Shown here one piece after another: positions 8,539 to 18,028 of a stretch of DNA of 64,000 bases. How positions within the stretch are numbered: the first letter of the stretch is position 1; each line of letters starts with the position of its first letter. Under the pieces are notes generated by a model. That model was not told the origin of the DNA, made no database searches, and worked only from the letters and a program-made list of their open reading frames with translations. The position numbers were made by a program, and so were the translations under genes. Source of the stretch: CAVUBL01 sp963837945 (GTDB lineage: Bacteria > Acidobacteriota > Thermoanaerobaculia > Multivoradales > DATKCC01); contig CAWIQD010000009.1 in the NCBI GenBank assembly GCA_963837945.1, forward strand, positions 248,001-312,000, read 5' to 3'.

Positions 8539-11500
8539 ATGACCGAGACCCGATTCCCCGACGTCCCGACCGGCTACCCGTTCCCGCGCCTCGAGGAGGA
8601 GGTCCTCGAACGCTGGCGCGCGCTCCGGATCTTCGCCAAGTCGCTCGAGCGGCCCGCCCCGCGCGGCGACTTCGTCCTCTACGAGGGCCCGCCCACCGCA
8701 AACAACGTGCCCCACGTGGGCCACGTGCCGGCGCGGGTGGCCAAGGACCTCTTCCCCCGCTTCCGCACGATGCGCGGCTACCACGTGGCGCGCAAGGCCG
8801 GCTGGGACACTCACGGCCTGCCGGTCGAGATCGAGGTCGAGAAGCGCCTGGGCTTCTCCGGCAAGCAGCAGATCGAGGAGTACGGCATCGCCGAGTTCAA
8901 CCGGGCGTGTCTCGAGAGCGTCCGCACCTACGAGCGCGAGTGGCGGGCGATGACCGAGCGCATCGCCTACTGGACCGACCTCGACCACGCCTACTACACC
9001 TTCTCGAACGAGTACATCGAGTCGGTCTGGTGGGCGCTCTCGGAGCTCTGGAAGCGCGGCCTGCTCGCCCAGGGCTACAAGATCCAGCCCTACTGCGCCC
9101 GCTGCGGCACGACCCTCTCTTCGCACGAGGTGGCGCAGAACTACAAGGAGACCGAGGACCCGTCGGTCTGGGTACTCTTCCCGGTCGAGCCGGGCCAAGC
9201 CCTCGAGCCGATCGCGGGCGGCGCCTGGCACACCCCCGGCCGCCTCGAGCTCGTGGCCTGGACGACCACGCCCTGGACGCTCCTCGCCCACGTGGCGCTC
9301 GCCGTCCACCCGGAGCAGGTCTACCGGGTGATCGCGCACCCCGAGGACCCGGAGCGCTTCCTCCTCTTCGGCGACGAGCTCGCCCAGCCGGTGCCGCTCG
9401 ACGTCGAGGTCGACGGCAAGCGACAGCGCCTCGATCTGCGCGAGCGGCCGGCGCTCGCCCGGGTGCGGGGCGCCGATCTCGAGGGCCTGCGCTACGGCCG
9501 CCCCTACCGCACTTCGATCGAGGGCTGGCGCCGGCGGTGCGAGGCGGCCGGCACGCCCTACGACGGCCCCGACGACGAAACCGGCTTCCGGGTGGTCCTC
9601 GGCGGCTACGTGACCGCCGACGAGGGCACCGGCCTGGTCCACACCGCGCCGCGCTTCGGCGAGGACGACTACCAGACCGGCCTCGCCTACGGCCTGCCGA
9701 TGCTCGAGACGATCGACAGCGAGGGGCACGTGATCGGCCTCCCCGGCATCGAGGCCTTCGCCGGCCGTCACTTCAAGGCGGCCGACCCGGAGATCATCCG
9801 CGACCTGAAGGAGCGCGGCCTGCTGCTCCACACCGAGCGCTACCGCCACAACTACCCGTTCTGCTGGCGCTGCGACCAGCCGCTGCTCTACTACGCGACC
9901 GAGAGCTGGTTCGTGACGACGACGGCGAAGAAGGAGCGCCTGATCGAGCTCAACCGGCAGATCGCCTGGCACCCGGAGCACGTCGGCGAGGGGCGGTTCG
10001 GCAACTGGCTCGAGAACATGGTCGACTGGGCGCTCTCGCGCCGCCGGTACTGGGGCACGCCGCTGCCGGTCTGGCAGTGCGACGCCTGCGAGGCGACCGC
10101 CGTGCCCGGCTCCTACGCCGAGCTCTTCCGGCTCGCCGGCCGCGACCTTCCCGAGGATCCCTACGACCCCGAGGTCTTCAACCCGCACCGGCCGGCGATC
10201 GACGAGATCACCTGGCCCTGCGCCGAGTGCACCGGCACGATGCGCCGGGTCGAGGAGGTGATCGACGCCTGGTTCGACTCGGGCTCGATGCCCTACGCCC
10301 AGCACCACTACCCGTTCGAGAACCGGCGAGACTTCGAGCGCCAGTTCCCGGCCGACCTGATCACCGAGGGGGTCGACCAGACGCGCGGCTGGTTCTACAC
10401 CCTCCACGCCCTGGGCGGCCTGCTCTTCGACTCGGTCGCCTACCGGAACTGCATCGTCCTCGGCCACATCAACGACGAGCAGGGGCGCAAGATGTCGAAG
10501 CGCCTGGGCAACGTGCTCGCCCCGGGCGAGGTGATCGCCGAGACCGGGGCGGACGCCCTGCGCTGGTACCTGTGCATCTCGAACCCGGAGCTGACGTCGC
10601 GCTTTTCTGCCCGGCTGGTCCGCGAGTCGGCCCAGAACTACCTGCTGCCGCTCTGGAACGCGCTCTCCTTCTTCACCATCTACGCCAACCTCGACGGCTG
10701 GCGGCCGGGGGCGGCGCCCGAGATCCCGTTCGCCGGCCGGCCGGCGCTCGACCGCTGGATCCTGCTCCGCCTCGATCGGGTCGCCGAAGCGGTGACCGAG
10801 GGCCTCGACGCCTACCGGATCGTCGAGCCGGCGCGCACGCTCGAGGCCTTCGTCGACGACCTGACCAACTGGTACGTCCGCCGCAGCCGGGGCCGGTTCT
10901 GGGCGAGCGCCGGCGGCGGCGGGGAGACCGCGGGCGCCGCCAGCGCCGCGGCCTCCGACAGCGCCGCGGCCTCCGACAAGGAAAGCGCCTACCAGACCCT
11001 CTACGAGGTGCTCACCACCTTCGCCCGGCTGACCGCGCCCTTCACCCCGTTCGTGGCCGACGAGCTCCACGGGCGCCTGGTGAGGAGCCCGGCGGCCGGG
11101 GCCGCCGGCGCCGAACCGGTCGCCGAGAGCGTCCATCTCGAGGACTGGCCGCTGCTCGAGGGCTCGGCGGCGCCGACTCGCGCCGAGCCCGAGCTCGAGC
11201 GGGCGATGGGCGCGGTGCAGCGGATCGTCCGGCTCGGCCACGCGGCCAGGAACACCCACGGCTTGAAGACCCGGCAGCCCCTCGCGTCGGTCACCCTGGT
11301 GAGCTCCGACGCCGGCCTGCCGGCCCTGATCGAGCCCTACGCCGAGCTGGTGCGCGACGAGCTCAACGTCGCCCGGATCGCCTGGGCGGCGGACCGCTCA
11401 GCCTACGTCCACCACGAGGTCAAGCCGGTCTACCCGAAGACCGGGCCCCGGTTCGGCAAGCGGATGAAGGAGGTGGCGGCGGCCCTCGCCGCGGCCGACG

Positions 11501-11952
11501 GCGACGAGCTGGCCGCGGCCCTCGAGCGGGACGGCCGGGTGACGCTCGGGCTCGCGGACGGCCCGGTCGAGCTCGCAGCCGCCGAGCTCGAGGTGCGCCT
11601 CGCCGAGCGCCCCGGCATCGCGGCCCAGGGCGACCGCGAGCTGCTGGTGGCCCTCGACACCGAGCTCACGCCGGAGCTGGTCGCCGAAGGGCTCGCCCGG
11701 GAGGTGGTCAACCGCATCCAGACCGCGCGCAAGGAGGCCGACCTCGACTACGCCGCCCGCATCCGCGTGCGCTACCGGGCCGGCGACGAGCTCGCCCGGG
11801 CGATCGAAGACCACCGCGACTGGATCGCCGGCGAAACCCTTGCAGCCGAGATCGAGGCCGTCGACGGGGCGGAGGGGGCCGCCACCGGCCTCGCCCCGGC
11901 GCCGGTCGACGAGCACGACTTCGCGTTCACCATCGAGACCGTCGAGGATTGA
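8539..11952 (+). CDS. ileS: Isoleucyl-tRNA synthetase
   Basis: A 1137-residue class I synthetase. It has the HIGH-type signature HVGH (H59), GWDTHGLPVE, the CP1 editing domain with TTPWTL, and KMSKRLGN (K651). Length and the GWDTHGLPVE context fit the type 2 (eukaryote-like) bacterial IleRS. The enzyme charges tRNA-Ile and edits valine in the cytoplasm. Between the catalytic core and the anticodon-binding domain (about residues 790-815) is an Ala/Ser/Gly-rich insert encoded partly by a perfect 18-bp tandem duplication. The gene ends four bases before the phosphomannomutase start. Confidence 0.97.
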   Translation: MTETRFPDVPTGYPFPRLEEEVLERWRALRIFAKSLERPAPRGDFVLYEGPPTANNVPHVGHVPARVAKDLFPRFRTMRGYHVARKAGWDTHGLPVEIEVEKRLGFSGKQQIEEYGIAEFNRACLESVRTYEREWRAMTERIAYWTDLDHAYYTFSNEYIESVWWALSELWKRGLLAQGYKIQPYCARCGTTLSSHEVAQNYKETEDPSVWVLFPVEPGQALEPIAGGAWHTPGRLELVAWTTTPWTLLAHVALAVHPEQVYRVIAHPEDPERFLLFGDELAQPVPLDVEVDGKRQRLDLRERPALARVRGADLEGLRYGRPYRTSIEGWRRRCEAAGTPYDGPDDETGFRVVLGGYVTADEGTGLVHTAPRFGEDDYQTGLAYGLPMLETIDSEGHVIGLPGIEAFAGRHFKAADPEIIRDLKERGLLLHTERYRHNYPFCWRCDQPLLYYATESWFVTTTAKKERLIELNRQIAWHPEHVGEGRFGNWLENMVDWALSRRRYWGTPLPVWQCDACEATAVPGSYAELFRLAGRDLPEDPYDPEVFNPHRPAIDEITWPCAECTGTMRRVEEVIDAWFDSGSMPYAQHHYPFENRRDFERQFPADLITEGVDQTRGWFYTLHALGGLLFDSVAYRNCIVLGHINDEQGRKMSKRLGNVLAPGEVIAETGADALRWYLCISNPELTSRFSARLVRESAQNYLLPLWNALSFFTIYANLDGWRPGAAPEIPFAGRPALDRWILLRLDRVAEAVTEGLDAYRIVEPARTLEAFVDDLTNWYVRRSRGRFWASAGGGGETAGAASAAASDSAAASDKESAYQTLYEVLTTFARLTAPFTPFVADELHGRLVRSPAAGAAGAEPVAESVHLEDWPLLEGSAAPTRAEPELERAMGAVQRIVRLGHAARNTHGLKTRQPLASVTLVSSDAGLPALIEPYAELVRDELNVARIAWAADRSAYVHHEVKPVYPKTGPRFGKRMKEVAAALAAADGDELAAALERDGRVTLGLADGPVELAAAELEVRLAERPGIAAQGDRELLVALDTELTPELVAEGLAREVVNRIQTARKEADLDYAARIRVRYRAGDELARAIEDHRDWIAGETLAAEIEAVDGAEGAATGLAPAPVDEHDFAFTIETVED
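10942..10977 (+). repeat. Perfect 18-bp tandem duplication inside ileS
   Basis: Two head-to-tail copies of AGCGCCGCGGCCTCCGAC encode a repeated Ser-Ala-Ala-Ala-Ser-Asp unit in the low-complexity linker of IleRS. It is in frame, so it adds six residues without damage. Confidence 0.9.
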
Positions 11953-11955
11953 ACC

Positions 11956-13314
11956 ATGGCTGGCATCTTCAAGGCGTACGACGTGCGCGGGATCTATCCC
12001 ACCGAGATCGACGAGTCGGTGGCCGAGAAGATCGGCCTCGGCTTCCGGGCGGTGCTCGACGACCTGAATGACCCGGACGGCGAGGCGACGGTGGTCGTCT
12101 CGCGCGACATGCGCTCGCACGGCGAGCCGCTCGCCGAGGCACTGATCGCCGGGCTCCGGGGCGCCGGCCTCGACGTGATCGACATCGGCCTCGCGACCAC
12201 CCCGATGAACTACTTCGCCGTCGGCCACCTGGGCGCGGACGGCGGCATCCAGGTCACCGCCAGCCACAACCCGGCCCGGTACAACGGCTTCAAGCTCAGC
12301 CGCCGCGAGGCGCGGCCGGTCTCGGGCACCCACGGGATCCCGGCGCTCGAGCGGCAGGTCACGAGCGGCGACCTCCCGGAGGCCGCCGAGCCGGGCGAGC
12401 TGCGGCGCGAGGAGGTGTTCGACGACTACTCCCAGCACGTCCTCGCCCAGCTTCGCCGGCCGGACGACGCGCGGCGCCTGACGGTGGTGGTCGACGCCGC
12501 CAACGGCATGGGCTCGCTCTACCGGCCGATCCTCGAAGCGCTGGGCGTCGACCTCGTGCCGCTCTACTTCGAGCTCGACGGCACCTTCCCCAACCACGAG
12601 GCCAACCCCCTGAAGCCGGAGAACCTCGTGGACCTCTGCCGGGCGGTCGGCGAGCACGGCGCCGACCTCGGCGTGGCCTTCGACGGCGACGCCGACCGGG
12701 CGGCCTTCGTCGACGAGCGGGGCGTGCCGGTGGGGAGCGACCTGGTGACGGCGCTCGTCGCCGGCGAGCTCCTGGCGCGCACGCCCGGCGGAGCGGTGAT
12801 CTACGACCTGCGCTCCTCCCGCGCGGTGGCCGAGCACATCCGGGCGGCGGGCGGCGTGCCGGTCCGCGAGCGGGTCGGCCACTCGTTCATCAAGGCGACG
12901 CTCCGCGCGCGCGATGGGATCTTCGGCGGCGAGCTCGCCGGCCACTACTACTTTCGGGAGAACTACTACGCCGACTGCGCGATCCTGGCGGTGATCGAGA
13001 TGCTGAACCTCCTGTGGAAGGAGGACCGGCCGCTCTCGGAGATCGTCCGGCCGCTCGCGCGCTACGCCAAGACACCGGAGACGAACTTCGAGGTCGAGGA
13101 CAAGGAGGGGATGCTCGAGCGCCTCGCCGAGCGCTACTCCGACGCCGAGATCGACCACCTCGACGGCATCACGATCGCCTACCCCACCTGGTGGGCGAAC
13201 GTCCGCCCCTCGAACACCGAGCCGCTCCTGCGCCTGGTCCTCGAAGCCGACACCCCCGAGGAGATGGAGGCCAAGAAGGCCGATCTCGTCGCCCTTCTCG
13301 GCGAGCCGGTGTAG
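11956..13314 (+). CDS. Phosphomannomutase/phosphoglucomutase
   Basis: A 452-residue alpha-D-phosphohexomutase of the AlgC/ManB type. It interconverts hexose 6- and 1-phosphates, feeding GDP-mannose or UDP-glucose for surface polysaccharide. The four family motifs are present: the phosphoserine loop TASHNPARYNGFK (about residue 104), the metal loop FDGDADR (about 242), the sugar-binding GELAGHYYFRENYYAD and the phosphate-binding RPSNTEPLLRLVLE. The ATG at 11956 lies four bases after ileS with no good Shine-Dalgarno site, so the pair is probably cotranscribed. Confidence 0.93.
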   Translation: MAGIFKAYDVRGIYPTEIDESVAEKIGLGFRAVLDDLNDPDGEATVVVSRDMRSHGEPLAEALIAGLRGAGLDVIDIGLATTPMNYFAVGHLGADGGIQVTASHNPARYNGFKLSRREARPVSGTHGIPALERQVTSGDLPEAAEPGELRREEVFDDYSQHVLAQLRRPDDARRLTVVVDAANGMGSLYRPILEALGVDLVPLYFELDGTFPNHEANPLKPENLVDLCRAVGEHGADLGVAFDGDADRAAFVDERGVPVGSDLVTALVAGELLARTPGGAVIYDLRSSRAVAEHIRAAGGVPVRERVGHSFIKATLRARDGIFGGELAGHYYFRENYYADCAILAVIEMLNLLWKEDRPLSEIVRPLARYAKTPETNFEVEDKEGMLERLAERYSDAEIDHLDGITIAYPTWWANVRPSNTEPLLRLVLEADTPEEMEAKKADLVALLGEPV

Positions 13315-13394
13315 CCCCCCCCCGGGGCCGGGTCCCGGCCCGGCCCGCGCGCCGTCCTGCACGGGCCTCGCGGTTGAGCCACAATCGAGGCCGC

Positions 13395-15617
13395 ATGGAG
13401 ATCCTGCTGGACGGGGCTCGGGGCATCGCGGCGCTGACGCTGGCGGCGTCCATGGCCTGGCTCGGCTACCGGCTCGCCCTCTGGTGGCTGCCGCGGGCGG
13501 GACCCGCCGCGCGTTGGAGTGCCGCGGCGGTCGCGGCGCTCTGGCTCGCCGTCGCCTCGTTCTGGGCGCTCACGCCGCTCCACGCCTTCCGGCTCTCGGT
13601 CGTCCTGCCGCTGGCACTCGGCGCCGCGCTCCTCGGGGGCCGAACCGTGGGCCGGGCCGGTGCGGCCGCCCGAACGCTGCGCGAGGACCTCCGCCGCCTC
13701 GGGCGCCTGCTGGGCTCCCTCGGCCTCCTCGAGCGGGGGATCCTGGGCGCGGTCCTCGCCGTGGCCCTCCTCCGCGGTCTCCACGCGCTCGCGGCCCCGC
13801 CCCTCGGTTGGGACGACCTCACCTACCACCTGCTCAAGGCCGGTCGCTTCGTCCAGGCCGGAGGGTTCGTGGACACCCCGGCGCCGGATGCCTGGGGGGT
13901 CTACGGCTACCTCGCCGTCGCGGGAGAGATCGTGTGGTCGTGGGCGATGCTGCCGTTCCACGGCGACGCCCTGATCGCCCCGGCCAGCCTCGGCGTCTGG
14001 GGGCTCGCCGTCCTCGGGGTCTACGCCGGCGCCCGGGCGCTCGGCGCGGCGCGGAGCCCTGCGCTCCTCGCGGCGCTCGCGGTCGGCGCCATGCCGGCGG
14101 CGCTCGCCTACGTCGGAAGCGGCTACGTCGACAACCTGACGCTCGCCGGCGCGGCCCTCGGCAGCGTCTTCGTCGTCCGGCTTCTGCGCGGCGCCCCTCT
14201 CCGCGAGGCTCCTCTGGCGGTCGCGGGCCTGGCGCTCGCCGCCGGCACCAAGCTCCTGGGGGTGCCGCTTCTCGCCCTCGGCGGCGCGGCGGTCCTCCTG
14301 CGCCTCGCACACGGGCCCGCGACCGCGCGTGCTCGGGCCGGTGCGCTCGTAGCAACCGTCCTCGCCTGCGCGGTGGCCGCCCCGACCTACGTGAGGACCT
14401 GGGCCGAGCGCGGGTCGCCCCTTTATCCGCTGAGAGTCCAGGTGGCGGGCGTCGAGCTCTCGCCCGGCAATGCGGAGTCGGAGGCGGTGGCCGCGAGGAT
14501 CCTGCGGACGCCACGCCTCAGGCGCACCGCGCCGCAGGCGCTGGCGGTCCTGCTCTTCCGGCGCAGCGCCCCGGGCGCCTTTCTCGGTCCCGGACCGGCG
14601 GCGCCCCTGCTCCTGCTCTTCGCGCTCCTCGCGCTCCCCCGGCTCACCAAGACCAGCGCCCTGGCCGCGCTCTATGTGTCGCTCGTCGCGGCGACCCTTC
14701 TGGGAGCCTACTGGAGCGGTGCCATGGAGCTCTTCCGGACCACCTACATGGCCGGGACCACGGGGCGGTACCTCCTGCCCGCCTTCGCCGCCCTCGGTGC
14801 GCTTTCGGCCTGCGGCCGACCCCGCGTCACGCGGGCCGTGGCGGGGGTCGCCACGGCGCTGGGGGTGCTCCTCGCGGTTCCGTGGGCGGGCTGGCGGGCG
14901 CCCGATGCGCAGGCGACCGCCTGGGTGCTCGTGCCGGTGGCGGGCCTCCTCCTCGGCGGGTGGGCCGCCGCCCGCCTCGTGCGCTCCGCAAGCCGGCCCT
15001 GGCGGGTCGCGGCGGCCGTGGTCGCCCTCCTCGCCACGGCGGGCGGCGCGGCCGGCGTCGAAGCCATACGCCGAGACTTCCGCTACCCGATCTACAGCGC
15101 GGCGGCGCGCCGGGGCCGCCCCACCTTCCTCGTCCACTCCCTGGCCGCCCGCTACGCCGCCGCCTGGCCGGTCTGGCAGGCCCTCGACGGCGCCGCGCCG
15201 CGGACGATCGCCGTCGCGGCCGGCTTCGACCGCCTGGGCCACAACTGGTATCTCTATCCGCTGCTCGGGAGCCGGCTCCAGAACCGGGTGGTCTACGTGC
15301 CGGTGACCGAGAGCGGCGTCGTGCTCGACTACCGCCGCCTCGCCCGGGTCCGGCGCCGGGCTTGCCGCCGGTGCTGGTTGCAACGCCTCGCCGAACGACA
15401 GGTCACGGACTTCGTCCTTCTCGCGCCCCGGCGGACCCTCGAAGAGGGTTGGGTCGCCCGCTCGCCCGAGCGGTTCGAGCTCGAGGCCCGCGGCGGCCTC
15501 CACGCCGCCTACCGGGTGCACCGGCGGCGCCTCGCCCACCCGGGCGGTGCCGGCAGCGCCGCTACCGCCGGCCGCCGAGGAGGCCGGAGCGCACCAGGAA
15601 GTAGAGCAGGGTCATGA
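13395..15617 (+). CDS. Polytopic membrane protein, GT-C glycosyltransferase-like
   Basis: A 740-residue protein with a dozen or more hydrophobic helices in its first 550 residues and a soluble C-terminal domain. After the second or third helix comes LGWDDLTYHLLKAGRF. An acidic pair followed by a tyrosine in the first external loop is the usual active-site layout of lipid-linked-sugar glycosyltransferases of the ArnT/PMT class. Several hydrophobic repeats (ALLAALAVGAMPAALAY) look like helices of that fold. Function is inferred; no acceptor can be named. The ATG at 13395 is preceded by CACAAT nine bases upstream. The 3' end overlaps the convergent peptidase gene by 56 bp. Confidence 0.6.
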   Translation: MEILLDGARGIAALTLAASMAWLGYRLALWWLPRAGPAARWSAAAVAALWLAVASFWALTPLHAFRLSVVLPLALGAALLGGRTVGRAGAAARTLREDLRRLGRLLGSLGLLERGILGAVLAVALLRGLHALAAPPLGWDDLTYHLLKAGRFVQAGGFVDTPAPDAWGVYGYLAVAGEIVWSWAMLPFHGDALIAPASLGVWGLAVLGVYAGARALGAARSPALLAALAVGAMPAALAYVGSGYVDNLTLAGAALGSVFVVRLLRGAPLREAPLAVAGLALAAGTKLLGVPLLALGGAAVLLRLAHGPATARARAGALVATVLACAVAAPTYVRTWAERGSPLYPLRVQVAGVELSPGNAESEAVAARILRTPRLRRTAPQALAVLLFRRSAPGAFLGPGPAAPLLLLFALLALPRLTKTSALAALYVSLVAATLLGAYWSGAMELFRTTYMAGTTGRYLLPAFAALGALSACGRPRVTRAVAGVATALGVLLAVPWAGWRAPDAQATAWVLVPVAGLLLGGWAAARLVRSASRPWRVAAAVVALLATAGGAAGVEAIRRDFRYPIYSAAARRGRPTFLVHSLAARYAAAWPVWQALDGAAPRTIAVAAGFDRLGHNWYLYPLLGSRLQNRVVYVPVTESGVVLDYRRLARVRRRACRRCWLQRLAERQVTDFVLLAPRRTLEEGWVARSPERFELEARGGLHAAYRVHRRRLAHPGGAGSAATAGRRGGRSAPGSRAGS

Positions 15618-16275
15618 GGGTGGAGACGACCGCCGCCACGTAGGTGAGGGCCGCGGCATCGAGCACCCGGTCCATGCCCGGGCGCTCCGCGGCCGCGACG
15701 ATGCCGTACTCGACCGCCAGGCGCTTGGCGCGGCGGGTGGCGTCGAACTCGACCGGCAGGGTGATCACCTGGAAGACCAGCACTGCCGAGAAGAGCAGGG
15801 CGCCGATGAGGACGATCGACTGGCCGAGGGCGAAGTTCCGGGTGATGTACATCAGGAAGAGACCGCCCAGCATCACGAAGTAGCCGATCCGGGAGCCGAT
15901 GTTGGCGGTCGGCACCAGGGCCGAGCGCAGCCAGAGCGGCTTGTAGTGGTGGGCGTGCTGCACCGCGTGGCCGGCCTCGTGGCAGGCGACGCCGATCGCG
16001 GCGACCGACGCCGAGTCGTAGACTCCCTCCGACAGGGCGAGCGTCTTGGTCGCCGGGTTGTAGTGGTCCGAGAGCATGCCGCGGGTGCGGGTGATCTGGA
16101 CCTCCCGGAGGCCCGATTCGTCGAGCATCCGCCGGGCCGCCTGGGCGCCCGTCAGGCCGCTCATGGCGCGGACGCGGGAATACTTCTTGAATGCCGAACG
16201 CACCCGGAAGCTCGCCCACAGCGAGAGGGCGAAGGCCGGGAGGATGAACAGGAGATAGGTCGGGTCGAAGAACAT
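15562..16275 (-). CDS. YugP-like zinc metallopeptidase (membrane)
   Basis: A 237-residue protein of the neutral zinc metallopeptidase family Zn_peptidase_2. An N-terminal membrane helix (TYLLFILPAFALSLWA) is followed by a soluble part with the zinc motif CHEAGHAVQH (about residue 98) and HHYKPLWLRS. Two more membrane helices and a final one near the C-terminus complete it. The length and order match YugP. Substrate is unknown; family members are proposed to act in membrane protein quality control. It ends within the 3' end of the convergent GT-C-like gene. Confidence 0.9.
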   Translation of the reverse strand: MFFDPTYLLFILPAFALSLWASFRVRSAFKKYSRVRAMSGLTGAQAARRMLDESGLREVQITRTRGMLSDHYNPATKTLALSEGVYDSASVAAIGVACHEAGHAVQHAHHYKPLWLRSALVPTANIGSRIGYFVMLGGLFLMYITRNFALGQSIVLIGALLFSAVLVFQVITLPVEFDATRRAKRLAVEYGIVAAAERPGMDRVLDAAALTYVAAVVSTLMTLLYFLVRSGLLGGRR

Positions 16276-16376
16276 CTCTAGGATTCCCCCTTCGTCCGAT
16301 CACAACCCCCGTCGCGGAGCGCCGCATTCCGCAGCGCGCGGGACGAACGACGAACCCACCAGAGCGAGGAGGAGTC

Positions 16377-17102
16377 ATGAGCGACGAGAGTGGCGAGAGT
16401 GGCGAGGTTAGGGAGCGCGTGGCCATCGTCACCGGCGGCAGCCGGGGGATCGGTCGCGCCGTGGTGGAGGCCCTGGCCGGCGACGGCTGGCGGGTGTTCC
16501 TTTGCAGCCTGCACCGAGACTCCGTGGAGACGGCCCTCTCCGAGCTCGGCGGCCGGACCGCGGGCCGCGCGGTCGACGTGCGCGACCAGGACGAGGTCGA
16601 GGCTTTCGTCGGGTGGGTCCTGTCCGAGGCCGGACGCGTGGACTGCCTGGTGAACAACGCCGGCCTCGGCCGCTTCGGCCGGGTCGACGAGCTCGGAGGC
16701 GACGCCTGGCGCGAGGTGATCCAGACCAACCTCGACGGCGCCTTCTACTTCATCCGCGCGGTCGCCCCGGCGATGAAGAGCCAGGGGGGCGGCTTCATCG
16801 TCAACATCGCTTCGCTCGCCGCCAAGAACCCGTTCGCGGGCGGCGCCGCCTACAACGCCAGCAAGTTCGGGATGCTCGGCCTGTCCGAGGCGGCGATGCT
16901 CGACCTGCGCCACGACGGGATCCGGGTGGCGGCGGTGATGCCGGGAAGCGTCGACACCGACTTCGGGCACGACCGCAAGGACACCTCCTGGATGCTCGCC
17001 GGCGAGGACGTGGCGCGGGTGGTGATGGACCTGCTGGCGTTCCCCGAGCGGGCGCTGCCCAGCCGGATCGAGATCCGCCCCTCGATGCCGCCCAAGAAGT
17101 GA
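16377..17102 (+). CDS. SDR-family NAD(P)-dependent oxidoreductase
   Basis: A 241-residue classical short-chain dehydrogenase. It has the nucleotide-binding TGGSRGIG (residues 19-26), NNAG (about 93), catalytic Ser in NIASLAAK, YNASK (Y159, K163) and PGSVDTDF. It resembles 3-oxoacyl-ACP reductase/sepiapterin-reductase-like members, but the substrate cannot be fixed. The ATG follows GAGGAGGAGTC. The first codons contain a 9-bp direct repeat (GAGAGTGGC twice) that lengthens the flexible N-terminus. Confidence 0.92.
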   Translation: MSDESGESGEVRERVAIVTGGSRGIGRAVVEALAGDGWRVFLCSLHRDSVETALSELGGRTAGRAVDVRDQDEVEAFVGWVLSEAGRVDCLVNNAGLGRFGRVDELGGDAWREVIQTNLDGAFYFIRAVAPAMKSQGGGFIVNIASLAAKNPFAGGAAYNASKFGMLGLSEAAMLDLRHDGIRVAAVMPGSVDTDFGHDRKDTSWMLAGEDVARVVMDLLAFPERALPSRIEIRPSMPPKK

Positions 17103-17111
17103 CGAGGGGGG

Positions 17112-18028
17112 TTACAGCACCTTCAGCTTCTCGTCGCCGTAGAGCACCTGCGGGCCTTCCGGCATCGGGGCCTTCGCCTGCGCCTCGGACTCGAGCGTGA
17201 TGATGATCGACACCATGTGGTGGTCGATGGCGATCTTGGCCGGGAACATCAGGCTCGCCTCGTTGCCCGACTCGATCACCCCCACCGGCATCGGGCCGTC
17301 GGCGGTGTTGAGCCAGACCTTGTAGACGCCTCCGCCCGAGGGCGTCAGGTTCGAGGCCGCCAGGTACCAGTGCTCGTCGCCGGGGGGCATGTAGAGGACC
17401 GCGAAGGCGTCGGGCACCATCGGGTTGTCGCCAACCGGGCGGAGCGGGCAGACCTCGACCCCCTTCGTGGCCACCGCCGAGATCAGCTCGCTCATGTCGC
17501 GGAGCTGGCGCAGACCGGCCTCCTGAGCGGCGAGGCGGGCGTCCACCTGGCCGCGCGCGAGGCTCATCTCGGCGAGCGCGCTCTGGGTCTTCTGGAGCTG
17601 CACGTAGAGGAAGCCCGCCAGGCCGAGGGCGACGAGCGCCACCGCGGCGGCGAGGTAGGAGAGCCAGGCGTGGCGATGGGCCGGCGCCGCCGCGGGGGCG
17701 GAGGCCGGCTTGCGGCCGGATTCGATCGGCACGACCCGTGACGCCGGCGCTTCGGTCGTCGCCGGGCGGGAGGCCTCGACCTCCTTCGCCAGCGCCGCCA
17801 TCACGCGCTCCTTGACCGCCGGGCCGGGAACCGACGGCTCGAGAGCGTACGGCAGGAGCCCCAGCGTCTCGGCGTAGAGGCGCCCCAGGGTCTCGTCGAT
17901 CTCGGTCCCCGAGCCCTCCGGCGCGCCGGCCGCCCGTGGTCCGCCTCGGGACGGGCGCCGGAGTCTGCCTCGAGGGCCTCGAGGGCCGCGAGGATGGTCT
18001 CGTCCTCGCGACTGTACGGTTCGTTCAC
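17112..18028 (-). CDS. Anti-sigma factor, RskA-like, with one frame change
   Basis: Two frames make one protein of about 305 residues. The first (MNEPYSREDETILAALEALE, GTG at 18028) overlaps the ECF sigma stop by GTGA. The frame changes near 17935 (one missing base), and the second continues through ETLGRLYAETLGLLPYALEPSVPG to a membrane helix (YLAAAVALVALGLAGFLYV), a short coiled coil and an outer beta domain with YMPPGDEHWYLAASNL and YKVWLNTADGPMPVG. That is the RskA domain of anti-sigma-K factors. It would hold the neighbouring sigma factor at the membrane. The break is probably a sequence error. Confidence 0.78.

Noticed and set aside
8446..13362. Very long minus-strand open frames opposite ileS and the phosphomannomutase gene
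   Set aside because: They are complementary shadows of strongly GC3-biased genes: composition is Arg/Gly/Val/Glu-rich without domain motifs, and the plus-strand proteins have all catalytic signatures.
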